Positions 53,540 through 62,252 of a stretch of 64,000 nucleotides of DNA are shown piece after piece (the stretch's first letter is position 1; each line of letters begins with the position of its first letter). Below the pieces are notes generated by a model, which was not told the origin of the DNA, did no database searches, and was given only the letters and a program-made list of their open reading frames with translations. The DNA comes from JBBKWH01 sp037968855 (GTDB lineage: Bacteria > Pseudomonadota > Gammaproteobacteria > Pseudomonadales > Moraxellaceae), in NCBI GenBank assembly GCA_037968855.1, contig JBBKWH010000014.1, positions 1 to 64,000 of the forward strand. Reading direction: 5' to 3'. The translations under genes and the position numbers were made by a program.

Positions 53540-55906
53540 GTGCATGATGCCATGATGAGTCAGACTAAACCCGTTGCTGGGCACGCCGTCTTACAACGTC
53601 TCAGTGATGCGCTGCGTCAGGGACTGACGGATTTTTTTCAGCCAAGCTTTTTGCGCTTTTTAGACGAGCTACCCAATCGAATTATGATGCTGTGTGCTGG
53701 CTTGCCTGACGGTGAGCAGCAACGCTATATGGACATTATTGTCGAATTGCGCCGCCATCGCGGTGACATAGAGTCACGGGTGGTGGGCGTGCTGGATGCG
53801 CAGTTGCATCGTTTTTTGCAGCAATCACAACGTCGAGAAAATACACCCCAAGCACAAAGTCCATTAAGCAGCATGAGTCTGATTGATTCTGCTGATATGG
53901 AAGTGACCGTGGCGTTAGATACGGCGGGCAATCGCTTGGCGCAATCGTTAGAGCCAGTGATGGGCGATGCGTTTATCCGTCTTAATGCTTTGGCACCGGC
54001 GATTAATGACGTTGGTGTATTGCCGTTTCATCCGCGTGCTTTGCTGCAAATCATGCTGGAGTGTCTGTCGTTGCTGATGCTAAGCCCTGAGCAAAAAGTG
54101 GCGTTAGTACGTTTGTTTAGTGCAGATCTGAATGTTACGCAGTTAAAACCTTTAATTAGTAGTGCTTTGATACAGGCGCAAGTCCCTGAGATTGATAAAT
54201 CAATCCGTAAATCTGAAGGTGGCGCCAGTCGTGCCGAAGCCAAGCCTGACTTAAATGAAGTCTTGCGAGATATTCGAGATCTCAACAAAAAAAATGCCGG
54301 TGCAGGTGGTGGCAGTACCGGATCGGCAGCCAGTAGTTTTGATGATGGCCTGCCGTCTGAAGATGAAGCCGGTATGCCGATTTTGCATCGTGCAGCCGGT
54401 GGTGGTCTGGTGATTGAGCCAGAAGTGCTGATGCGGCAGGCCGAGCGCTTTGCTCAACTGAGCAAAAGCGTGGCACAAACCTCGTTGATGCCACAAAACA
54501 TTAGCCCTATGGCGATAGAGCAGGAAGTCGCCACGCCATTGCTGATGAATCTGTTGACGCGCCTGCAAGATACCCAGCCACGCACCCATATTGATGCCGA
54601 TCCAACCGCACCGAGCGTCAGTGAAGTGCGCAATAGTATTCGTGAGCAGCTCAAAAGCGATGACGATACCGTTGAGGTGATTGGCAAAAAAGACACCGAT
54701 ATTATTAACTTAGTATCCATGATGTTTGACTTTATCTTGGATGATCAAGACTTACCGACTGCGATGAAAGCATTGATTGGTCGCTTGCAGATTCCAATGC
54801 TCAAAGTGGCCATTATTGATGCGGGTTTCTTTCGCACTGAAGATCATCCGGCACGTCGATTACTCAATAGTTTGGCTAAGGCCGGTGTCGGTTGGGATGA
54901 GCAAGCCAAGAGCAGTGATCAGTTGTACAAAAAGCTTGAGGAAACGGTGTTTACCATTCTGAATGACTTTAATGACGACATCAGCTTGTTTGACAGCCTG
55001 TTAGAAGACTTTGAATCGTTCTATGCTGAGCAGCAAACCCGTGTGACTGCGGTTGATACCCGCACCCGTGAGGCCGAAGAAAACCGCGCCCGTGCTGACA
55101 TGGCACGCACCATTGTGCAACAAGCGCTAAACCGTCGTTTAAATGGTCGTAAGTTGCCCTTTGCGGTGGTGCGCATTCTGCAAGAAGGTTGGCGTCATGT
55201 GCTGTATTTGGCCTGTCTCAAAGAAGGCACCGAGTCCGAGTCATGGCGACAAGCGGTGAAGGTGGTGGATGCCTTGATCTGGTCGGTCATGCCGCCTAAA
55301 GACGATGCACAGTGGGTAGATCGCTTGCGTAGCGTTGCACCCAAGCTATCCAATAGCTTGCGTAAAGGCTTGGTGTCAGTACATTTTGATACCCTACAGA
55401 CCGAGACCTTGTTGCGCGAAATCTCTAACGTACATCAAGAGATTATCGAAGGCTTTGAAATGGCCACTGTCGATATCTTTGATCAGGAATCGGCACAAGC
55501 CAATCCTGATTTTGATGGCACACCAGTTGATCAAGCCTTACGCAGCACACGTCCAAACATGAAGGCGATTGTACTGCCCAAAGCCCAGATCACCACGGTA
55601 TACGAAGGCGAAACCTTGCCATCTAGCGACCGCCACGTGATTGCAGTCAAGCAAATGCTGGTTGGTACGTGGATTGAGTTTATCCATAGCGAACGCCGTG
55701 ATCGGCACAAATTGGTCGCCAAAATTCGCACCAGCGAAAAACTGATTTTTGCCAATCGTCGTGGCATTAAAGTGGCCGAAATGTCACAGATGCAACTGGC
55801 GGTTGAACTCAGCCAAGGCCGTGCGCGCATTGTCGAAGAACAACCGCAAATTGTGGATCGTGCCTTGCAATCGGTGGTGGGGGGCTTGCGTCAGCTCTCG
55901 GCCTAA
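53540..55906 (+). CDS. DUF1631 family protein
   Basis: A 788-residue cytoplasmic protein of the DUF1631 family, whose role is not established; older databases sometimes mislabel it thymidine phosphorylase. It starts at GTG 53540 (AGGAA upstream); ATGs at 53552 and 53555 are alternatives. The N-terminal part is helical (FLRFLDELPNRIMMLCAGLP). A linker near 250-285 is glycine- and serine-rich. The C-terminal 110 residues (GTWIEFIHSERRDRHKLVAK, EKLIFANRRGIKVAEMS) look like a small beta-barrel of the PilZ kind, so c-di-GMP binding is possible. It stands directly before ampD. Confidence 0.8.
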   Translation: MHDAMMSQTKPVAGHAVLQRLSDALRQGLTDFFQPSFLRFLDELPNRIMMLCAGLPDGEQQRYMDIIVELRRHRGDIESRVVGVLDAQLHRFLQQSQRRENTPQAQSPLSSMSLIDSADMEVTVALDTAGNRLAQSLEPVMGDAFIRLNALAPAINDVGVLPFHPRALLQIMLECLSLLMLSPEQKVALVRLFSADLNVTQLKPLISSALIQAQVPEIDKSIRKSEGGASRAEAKPDLNEVLRDIRDLNKKNAGAGGGSTGSAASSFDDGLPSEDEAGMPILHRAAGGGLVIEPEVLMRQAERFAQLSKSVAQTSLMPQNISPMAIEQEVATPLLMNLLTRLQDTQPRTHIDADPTAPSVSEVRNSIREQLKSDDDTVEVIGKKDTDIINLVSMMFDFILDDQDLPTAMKALIGRLQIPMLKVAIIDAGFFRTEDHPARRLLNSLAKAGVGWDEQAKSSDQLYKKLEETVFTILNDFNDDISLFDSLLEDFESFYAEQQTRVTAVDTRTREAEENRARADMARTIVQQALNRRLNGRKLPFAVVRILQEGWRHVLYLACLKEGTESESWRQAVKVVDALIWSVMPPKDDAQWVDRLRSVAPKLSNSLRKGLVSVHFDTLQTETLLREISNVHQEIIEGFEMATVDIFDQESAQANPDFDGTPVDQALRSTRPNMKAIVLPKAQITTVYEGETLPSSDRHVIAVKQMLVGTWIEFIHSERRDRHKLVAKIRTSEKLIFANRRGIKVAEMSQMQLAVELSQGRARIVEEQPQIVDRALQSVVGGLRQLSA

Positions 55907-55951
55907 TGCACTAATGGGACATTCGTTTGAGAGTTGAGAAAACGCCTCACC

Positions 55952-56503
55952 ATGCAGTCCCTATCGATTCAAGACGGCTGGCTTAACCCAGCCCGTCACT
56001 TGCCCTCAGCCAATTTTAATGCCCGCCCAGCCGGTCAGCCGGTGCGCTTGGTGGTCATGCACAACATTAGCCTGCCACCTGCGCAGTTTGGTGGTGGCTA
56101 TGTTGAGGCGTTTTTTCTTAATCAGTTAGATCACAGCATTCATCCATATTTTCAGACGCTTGTTGGTGTACAGGTGTCTGCGCACTTGTTTGTCAGTCGT
56201 TTGGGCGAGGTGACCCAGTTTGTCTCGTTTGATGATCGGGCGTGGCATGCCGGTCGCTCTAGCTATTTAGGTGCGCCAGAATGCAATGATTATTCAATTG
56301 GGATTGAGCTAGAAGGCACCGATGATCTGCCATTTACCGACGCGCAATATGTCGTGCTATCGCAGATATTGCCGCTGATTTATGCAGCCTATCCGGCCAC
56401 ATACAATCACTTGGCAGGTCATAGCGATATTGCGCCACAACGTAAAACTGACCCTGGTGAGGGGTTTGATTGGTTGCGGGTGCGGCGGTCAATCAAGCGT
56501 TGA
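55952..56503 (+). CDS. ampD: 1,6-anhydro-N-acetylmuramyl-L-alanine amidase AmpD
   Basis: Cytoplasmic zinc amidase that removes the peptide from anhydro-muropeptides in murein recycling. Loss of it raises AmpC beta-lactamase in many bacteria. The 183-residue protein equals E. coli AmpD in length. Zinc ligands are H37 (VVMHNIS), H157 (GHSDIAPQRKTDPG) and D167, with the catalytic region WHAGRSSYLG and CNDYSIGIELEG. The ATG at 55952 gives the family length; a TTG at 55934 is in frame. murJ follows after 66 bp. Confidence 0.95.
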   Translation: MQSLSIQDGWLNPARHLPSANFNARPAGQPVRLVVMHNISLPPAQFGGGYVEAFFLNQLDHSIHPYFQTLVGVQVSAHLFVSRLGEVTQFVSFDDRAWHAGRSSYLGAPECNDYSIGIELEGTDDLPFTDAQYVVLSQILPLIYAAYPATYNHLAGHSDIAPQRKTDPGEGFDWLRVRRSIKR

Positions 56504-56569
56504 TCGGTGCTTTAAAATAACAAGATTGTCTCTACAATAGCCCCCTTTAAACTCTGTTGAGTCTGCATC

Positions 56570-58108
56570 ATGTGGCGTTCGACCTTTATAGTCAGTGCAA
56601 TGACCATGTTGTCGCGCATTTTGGGTTTGGTGCGCGATATGGTGCTGCTCAATGTGTTTGGCGCTGGTGGCCTGATGGACGCCTTTTTGGTCGCCTTTAA
56701 AATCCCCAATTTTTTTCGGCGCTTATTGGCTGAAGGGGCTTTTTCGCAAGCTTTTATTCCGGTGCTGACTGACTACAAAACCAATCATTTACATGCTGAT
56801 GTACAGGTGCTGATTAGCCGTGTGTTTGGCGTGTTGCTGACCATTTTGTCAGTGATGACGGTGTTTGCGGTGGTGGCCGCGCCGTTGCTGATTGGCCTGT
56901 TTGCACCCGGTTTTGTTGGCGATGCGGTTAAGTTTCAGACAGCGGTTGATTTGCTGCGGCTGACTTTTCCGTACTTGTTGTTTATGTCGTTGACTGCCTT
57001 TGCCAGTAGTATTTTAAACAGTTATGGCTCATTTGCGACCGCGTCGTTTGCACCGGTTTTGCTGAATATCACCATGATTGGCGCGGCATGGTTGGCGACG
57101 CCGTATTTTGCCGAACCGATTATGGCGTTGGGTTGGGCGGTGATTGCAGCGGGTATCTTGCAACTGGCGATTCAGATTCCAGAGTTACATGCCAAAAAAT
57201 TACTGATTCCTCCTAAAGTTGATTTTAAACACGACGGCGTCAAACGCATTTTAAAATTGATGCTACCCGCGCTGTTTGGCGTATCTGTGGTACAGATTAA
57301 TTTGTTGCTCAATACCATTTGGGCATCATTTATGGTGACGGGATCAGTGACGTGGCTGTATGGCGCAGAGCGCTTGACCGAGTTGCCGTTGGGCTTGATC
57401 GGTATTGCGATTGCCACAGTGATTTTGCCTGCATTGTCGGCCAAACATGCCGAGCAAGATCACGTCAAGTTTCGCGCCATGATCGATTGGGCGGCACGGG
57501 TGATTGTGTTGGTCGGTGTGCCTGCCAGTATTGCCATGTTGATGCTGGCCGAGCCAATGATTCAGGCGTTGTTTTTGCGCGGTGAGTTTAGCGCACACGA
57601 TGTCGAGATGACGGCGCTGGCCTTACAAGGCATGTCGGTGAGTATTTTGGCTTTTATGCTGATCAAGATTTTTGCCCCTGCGTTTTATGCACGGCAAGAC
57701 ACCAAAACGCCGGTACGGATTGGCTTATGGTCGGTCGGTGTAAACATTGTGCTCAACGTGGTGATTATTGGTTATTTTCATTGGATTAATTACCCATCGC
57801 CGCATTTGGCCTTGGCGTTGTCTTCCACGGTGGCGGCTTGTGTGAATGCGGGCATGTTGTATTGGCAATTGGGTCGGCAGGGTATTTATCGTTTTGAGTC
57901 GCATTGGCGTTTGATTGCGCTGCGTTATGCGGTGGCTAATGTGGTGTTGGTGTTGGCGCTGTGGTTTGGCGTGCAGTGGTATCCGTCTGATGCAGAGCAA
58001 TGGTTGCGTATTGTGGCGTTGTTGGCCTTGTGTACGTGGGGTGCGGCGGCATACGGCGTTGCGGTACTGGCGATGGGCTTTCGCTTGCGCGATTTGCGGC
58101 ATCCTTAA
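56570..58108 (+). CDS. murJ: lipid II flippase MurJ
   Basis: Inner-membrane MOP-family transporter of 512 residues with about 14 membrane segments, which moves lipid II to the periplasmic face for peptidoglycan synthesis. Family segments are TMLSRILGLVRDMVLLNVFG, GLMDAFLVAFKIPNFFRRLL, AEGAFSQAFIPVLTDYK and YGAERLTELPLGLIGIAIAT. In many gammaproteobacteria murJ lies close to ribF-ileS; here about 2.5 kb of poorly conserved genes separate them. Confidence 0.96.
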   Translation: MWRSTFIVSAMTMLSRILGLVRDMVLLNVFGAGGLMDAFLVAFKIPNFFRRLLAEGAFSQAFIPVLTDYKTNHLHADVQVLISRVFGVLLTILSVMTVFAVVAAPLLIGLFAPGFVGDAVKFQTAVDLLRLTFPYLLFMSLTAFASSILNSYGSFATASFAPVLLNITMIGAAWLATPYFAEPIMALGWAVIAAGILQLAIQIPELHAKKLLIPPKVDFKHDGVKRILKLMLPALFGVSVVQINLLLNTIWASFMVTGSVTWLYGAERLTELPLGLIGIAIATVILPALSAKHAEQDHVKFRAMIDWAARVIVLVGVPASIAMLMLAEPMIQALFLRGEFSAHDVEMTALALQGMSVSILAFMLIKIFAPAFYARQDTKTPVRIGLWSVGVNIVLNVVIIGYFHWINYPSPHLALALSSTVAACVNAGMLYWQLGRQGIYRFESHWRLIALRYAVANVVLVLALWFGVQWYPSDAEQWLRIVALLALCTWGAAAYGVAVLAMGFRLRDLRHP

Positions 58109-58139
58109 GGTGGTTGGTTGAGATAAAAAGAGGATTGAT

Positions 58140-58341
58140 ATGATAAAAATATTGTTAGCTGTTGGCGTGTGGGTGGCGCTGAGAGTGCTAGCGGCTCTGC
58201 CGCTCAAAGGCTTGTGAGGCTTTCGAAAACCTCATGATTACTGCTCAAGTTGAAACTGCTAAAACCTTAAGTCGCAACTTTCAATCCACCGATAATTTTT
58301 TAAAGACCCTAGGTGAGGCGGTACAGCAAACCAGCAAGTAG
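58140..58341 (+). pseudogene. small reading frame disrupted by a frameshift
   Basis: An AGAGG site precedes an ATG at 58140 that opens a 25-codon hydrophobic frame (MIKILLAVGVWVALRVLAAL), ending at a TGA at 58215-58217. The +1 frame then continues across that stop (ACEAFENLMITAQVETAKTL) and ends QQTSK at 58341. Together they would make a protein of about 66 residues with a membrane or signal segment and a helical tail. It may be a decayed gene, a sequencing error, or two separate tiny genes (the second from an ATG at 58234). No family recognised. Confidence 0.35.
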
Positions 58342-58404
58342 CAGTATCGCATTGATTGGGTTAACCATGCATGCATCGGTGACACATGCATGGATCAATC
58401 AGCC

Positions 58405-58890
58405 TTATTTGGCTTCTTTGAGGATCGTACCGACACTCAGATTTTTGACCTGATATTTGCCTTGATAATCATCAATTTTAAACAGGTCATTACGCGCCAT
58501 CACAATGCCCATGGCTGGGTTTTGCTGTAGAAAAATAATATCGCCAGCTTTGACATCAACAAGGTTTTGCGCCCAGTTTTCAGCTTTTGAATAAACGGTG
58601 TGGTTGCCCGGTGCCACCGAAAAATAAATGTACTGCTTACCACGGGTATAGCCCATTTCTGAGCTGGCTTCTTTGTCATCCAAAAACACATTAAAGCGAA
58701 TCAAGGAGCCAACAATTGATGGACGAACCACATAAACCATGGCTTGGCCCTCTGCGGGTAGTTTTGGCAGTTGGTAGTTTGCAACTTCTGCCTTCATCAC
58801 ATCTGCTGATGGCATAGAAGCACAGCCGCCTAGCACTAGAGTGATGGCAACCAATAAGGTGGAAACAGTGGGGAGGCTTTTAAAAAGCAT
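58405..58890 (-). CDS. DUF2846-type lipoprotein
   Basis: A 161-residue predicted lipoprotein. The signal peptide ends in the lipobox LGGC, with lipidated C23. The mature domain contains GQAMVYVVRPSIVGSLIRF, FLDDKEASSEMGYTRGKQYI and VAPGNHTVYSKAENW, the pattern of the DUF2846 family (small beta-sandwich lipoproteins of unknown role). It is transcribed alone from the minus strand. Confidence 0.8.
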   Translation of the reverse strand: MLFKSLPTVSTLLVAITLVLGGCASMPSADVMKAEVANYQLPKLPAEGQAMVYVVRPSIVGSLIRFNVFLDDKEASSEMGYTRGKQYIYFSVAPGNHTVYSKAENWAQNLVDVKAGDIIFLQQNPAMGIVMARNDLFKIDDYQGKYQVKNLSVGTILKEAK

Positions 58891-59023
58891 GATGTATCCT
58901 TCAGAGTACTTAAAATTTGCTGGCTGTTTTGACTGTGCACAGCATCTTGTGCCTACATACGTAAGCGTGTGGATTGTAGCAGTGGATGCTGTGTTATAGA
59001 TGTAAATGACTTAAATGAAGCGT

Positions 59024-59905
59024 TTATGCTTTTAGGTGGTTCTTAGCCACTATGGTTTGCCGCCGCCCCGCCCGAAACACCTGTGTATCATCATAAAAAC
59101 GTGGGTCGGCATTGTCCGGCCAAAAGTACGGCACCCCCAACACGGGCAACGGCTGGAACATCCGTGGAAATAGTGCTTGTGTGCTGAGGTCTACGGCCAA
59201 TTGCTGATCAATCGCGGCCAGTCGTGCGGTGGTGTCGAGTGCAAACCAGTCTGGGCTGACGTGAATCACCCACGTATGCGCGCATAAGGCTTTGCGCGGG
59301 GTGACGAGCTGTTCATATAAGGCATGACCAAACAAATAAACCACCGCTTGGGCATCCGCACGTGGTTGATGCGGATCGTCCCAAACGGCTCTGGGCTGTA
59401 CCAAGCTGTTTTGCCAATCAAATTGACACAAGGCTTGACCAATCTGCGCGTGGCAGGTCACCAAAATCGCGCCGTTTTCATCAAAGATTGTGATCGCATC
59501 GCGCACGCCGCCGCGTTTGGATTGGATGCCATGCTGGGCGATCTGTTGCTGTTGCAAGCGATTGAGCAAAGATTTTGTGTGTGGAAAATGCAGCCAGATG
59601 GCGGCATTAAAAAAATCGTGCAGATTATGGCGCGTGGGGACTTGTCCGGTGGTGGCGATCAAGGTCTCGTAGGCCATGCCTTCGGGGAGTGCGGCTTGTG
59701 GCACAAAGCATAACGGCTGGCCAAACCCAGTCTGTAAGTCAGATAGGTTCGACTGAATCTGTTGATTGAGCGCATCAATCAGATGGGGCGTTTGAGCAAT
59801 TGCGGCAAAGTTGATGCGATGTTGTAGTGGTCGTAGCCATGCGGCTGACCAATCAATCACATCAAGTGTGCTGTTGGTGCTGATTGGGGTTGAGTGTACG
59901 GTCAA
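59024..59905 (-). CDS. DUF3025 family protein
   Basis: A 293-residue protein with no signal peptide or membrane segment. The most typical segment is VPTRHNLHDFFNAAIWLHFP, followed by HTKSLLNRLQQQQI and RGGVRDAITIFDENGA, which mark the DUF3025 family. The acidic pair DEN in that stretch and a later FGHALYEQL with LCAHTWVI are conserved in the family as I know it, but no function is established. Its neighbours are also uncharacterised and give no further clue. Confidence 0.75.
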   Translation of the reverse strand: MTVHSTPISTNSTLDVIDWSAAWLRPLQHRINFAAIAQTPHLIDALNQQIQSNLSDLQTGFGQPLCFVPQAALPEGMAYETLIATTGQVPTRHNLHDFFNAAIWLHFPHTKSLLNRLQQQQIAQHGIQSKRGGVRDAITIFDENGAILVTCHAQIGQALCQFDWQNSLVQPRAVWDDPHQPRADAQAVVYLFGHALYEQLVTPRKALCAHTWVIHVSPDWFALDTTARLAAIDQQLAVDLSTQALFPRMFQPLPVLGVPYFWPDNADPRFYDDTQVFRAGRRQTIVAKNHLKA

Positions 59906-60036
59906 AGCAGAGATGCCCTTGCTGCAAGTGCGTTAGCCAAGGGCAAAGCATAGCCTAGATCACTGGGTCTGGTGCTAGGCCCAGCGGAATCTAGTGCTGG
60001 ACGCTGCTGCGTTGAGGCATATTGAGCGGTGAGGTT

Positions 60037-60441
60037 CTAGCGAACACCGACACCCGCACCAACATTTAAGCGGCCCACATTGGCACCAGCATGCACGCCG
60101 TTACGATTGACACTAGCACCTGCACCGACAAACGGAAGTTGTACGCCGACATTGATGCCACGACGGTCATCGTTGTGATCATAGTCATGTTGGCGCTGCT
60201 GTTGACGGGCACGGGCTTTACGCGCTTGTGCTCGGACAAAGGCGCGGCGACGTTCTAAGCGTTCTTGGCGACGGTCAATACGACGCTCGTGTGCTTTGAT
60301 GTGGGCACGTTCAACATGGTTTACTGCACTGGCCAAGCCAATACGATGGTCACGGGTGTGATAGGTGTCGTGGGCGTAGACAGGGTTTAACACCATTAAA
60401 CCGCCAAGTACGGCACTGGCTATTAGCATTTTTGCTGTCAT
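60037..60441 (-). CDS. small basic exported protein with glycine-rich tail
   Basis: A 134-residue exported protein I do not recognise. The ATG at 60441 has AGGAGC 8 bases upstream and begins a signal peptide (MTAKMLIASAVLGGLMVLNP, cleaved after VYA). The middle (about residues 35-95) is extremely rich in arginine, histidine and glutamine (HERRIDRRQERLERRRAFVR). The last 40 residues are glycine- and valine-rich with repeated GAG/GAN turns (VGAGASVNRNGVHAGANVG). Its charge suggests binding to nucleic acid, polyanion or membrane; this is inference. It is divergent from ribF. Confidence 0.65.
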   Translation of the reverse strand: MTAKMLIASAVLGGLMVLNPVYAHDTYHTRDHRIGLASAVNHVERAHIKAHERRIDRRQERLERRRAFVRAQARKARARQQQRQHDYDHNDDRRGINVGVQLPFVGAGASVNRNGVHAGANVGRLNVGAGVGVR

Positions 60442-60629
60442 GACATTGCTCCTGATAATGACTGTGGGACGTTTTTGTTGATCATGTGGACATCTTAGAC
60501 TGATTGTTGACTGATCATTCCGCAAAAGTTGCGCAGATGTGGCGCGACTGTGTGCCGCCTATGTAAGCGAAGTGAGACTTTTTCTGGCAAAATGGCAGTC
60601 TTCTTTCGGTTTCATCACTTGATGGGTCT

Positions 60630-61622
60630 ATGACGCTGCTTCGTTTGCACTGCTTGCCGACTGATTTGTCCTTGCCACCTATGGCAGTGACCATTGGTAA
60701 TTTTGACGGGGTACATTTGGGTCATCAAACCATGATTCAGACCCTCAAAGACACCGCACGTCAGCAGGGTTTAAAAACCTTGGTGATGCTATTTGAGCCG
60801 CAACCACAAGAGTTTTTTCGGCTGGAACAAGCCCCGCCACGCATTACCTCATGGCGCGAAAAAGTCGAGTTGATCCAAAAGCTCGGCGTAGATTATGTGG
60901 TGGTGGTGCGCTTTGATCAGGCCTTTCGCTCTTTGACGGCACAAGACTTTGCTGATTTGCTCAAGCATCGCTTAAATACTCGTGCCTTAGTGATTGGCGA
61001 TGATTTTCGCTTTGGCTGTGATCGTGCGGGTGATTTGGACTTTTTGCGCCGCTATGGTTTTCCGGTGGCTAGCTTGCCGACCATTGAGGTGGATGGTGAG
61101 CGCGTCAGTAGCACGCGGATTCGTGCCTGTTTGTTGTCGGGTGATTTTGCTGAAGCCGCGCGTTTGTTGGGCCGCCCCTATAGCATTACGGGGCGGGTGC
61201 AATATGGCGATCAGATTGGCCGCACCATTGATTTTCCGACTGCGAATGTGGCGCTCAATCGTTTAACGCCTTGTTTGCATGGTATCTATGGCGTTGAGGT
61301 GGCAACGGTGGCTGGCCGGTCGTTGGCGTCATCTTGTCAGGGTGGGGTGAAGGGCTATCAGGCGGGTGCTTTGTTTGGTGCGGGGCATGTAGGGACACGG
61401 CCTGCCTTAGAGGGGCGGGTGCAACGGACGTGGCGCTTGGAGGTGCATTTGCCACAGGTGACGGCGGCGGATTTGTATGGGTTGCGGGTCACGGTGACGT
61501 TTTTTAATTTTTTACATGGCGAAAAAAACTATCCGTCGTTGGATGCGCTTAAAGATGGCATTGCCGATGATGTGCAGCGGTTATTGGCGTGGCGGCGAGA
61601 GCATGTGAGTTTGGATTTTTAG
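60630..61622 (+). CDS. ribF: bifunctional riboflavin kinase / FAD synthetase
   Basis: Makes FMN from riboflavin and then FAD. The 330-residue protein has an N-terminal nucleotidyltransferase domain (TIGNFDGVHLGHQTMI, VIGDDFRFGCDRAG, VSSTRIRACLLSGD). The C-terminal kinase domain has GRTIDFPTANVALN and GHVGTRPALEGR. Compared with the E. coli form, about 20 extra residues (near 231-252) are inserted before the GTRP segment. ribF-ileS is a widely conserved gene pair; here a broken antitoxin gene lies between the two. Confidence 0.95.
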   Translation: MTLLRLHCLPTDLSLPPMAVTIGNFDGVHLGHQTMIQTLKDTARQQGLKTLVMLFEPQPQEFFRLEQAPPRITSWREKVELIQKLGVDYVVVVRFDQAFRSLTAQDFADLLKHRLNTRALVIGDDFRFGCDRAGDLDFLRRYGFPVASLPTIEVDGERVSSTRIRACLLSGDFAEAARLLGRPYSITGRVQYGDQIGRTIDFPTANVALNRLTPCLHGIYGVEVATVAGRSLASSCQGGVKGYQAGALFGAGHVGTRPALEGRVQRTWRLEVHLPQVTAADLYGLRVTVTFFNFLHGEKNYPSLDALKDGIADDVQRLLAWRREHVSLDF

Positions 61623-61652
61623 CAATTCAATAGGGCAGCAATGTGCTGAAAT

Positions 61653-61922
61653 ATGATGAGTGAAATGACTACGGATCATCATCAAGTGTCGCCTGATCCA
61701 GATCACCCACCCACAACGGAAGCCTTTTGGGAGGGTGCAGTCATCAAGCGTGCCGGAGAGCCAATGGGCGTGGTACGAACACGCGAAGAGTAGAAAATAC
61801 CCACCAACGTTGCCATGACGATTCGGTTATTGCCTGAAGTTGTCGCGCTTTTTAAATCACAAGGTTAGGGTTGGCAAATACGATTAGATGATGTCTTACG
61901 CGAGTATGTTCGTAACCATTAA
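61653..61922 (+). pseudogene. decayed BrnA-type antitoxin gene with two in-frame stops
   Basis: One continuous frame from ATG 61653 to TAA 61920-61922 is interrupted by TAG at 61791-61793 and TAG at 61866-61868. Its translation has the BrnA antitoxin layout: TTEAFWEGAVIKRAGEPMG in the N-terminal half, then TIRLLPEVVALFKSQG, a stop, and GWQIRLDDVLREYVRNH. The last two form the ribbon-helix-helix-like DNA-binding end. No brnT toxin frame lies before it, since only 30 bp separate it from ribF. It is most simply a solitary, inactivated antitoxin inserted between ribF and ileS. Confidence 0.7.
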
Positions 61923-62252
61923 TAAGCGAGAGGCTTGCTTGGTTGATCGCATAGTCATCGTCCCGTCCATACGCAGAATAAGCGCCCACTGTCTATTGAG
62001 TCGATAGCGTCCCAGATGGAAAATATTTTTGATCAAAATGATCGTTGTACGGATTGTCTTTGATACATGACCTGTGCTGATCACGTCTATCCATTCTGCT
62101 CACAGCATACATCCCGCTCAATTTTCTGGCAAAATACCCCACCCATCCCCATGTCGGGGTGGACAGCCTTTAGAACAGGCGTTGACTTCCTTATCCATGT
62201 GATTTGCCAGACGGGTTGACCCGCTGGTCAATCCAAAGTGCGAGCATGATCC
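61923..62252. other. intergenic region before ileS
   Basis: Contains the ileS promoter region and no credible gene. A hairpin with CCCCA and GGGGTGG halves lies at about 62143-62160, with no T-run. Frames on the minus strand here are short and unlike any family. Confidence 0.45.

Noticed and set aside
61791..61868. TAG codons as recoded sense codons
   Set aside because: Other genes in the window treat TAG as a normal stop, and nothing here suggests a suppressor or pyrrolysine system; decay is simpler.
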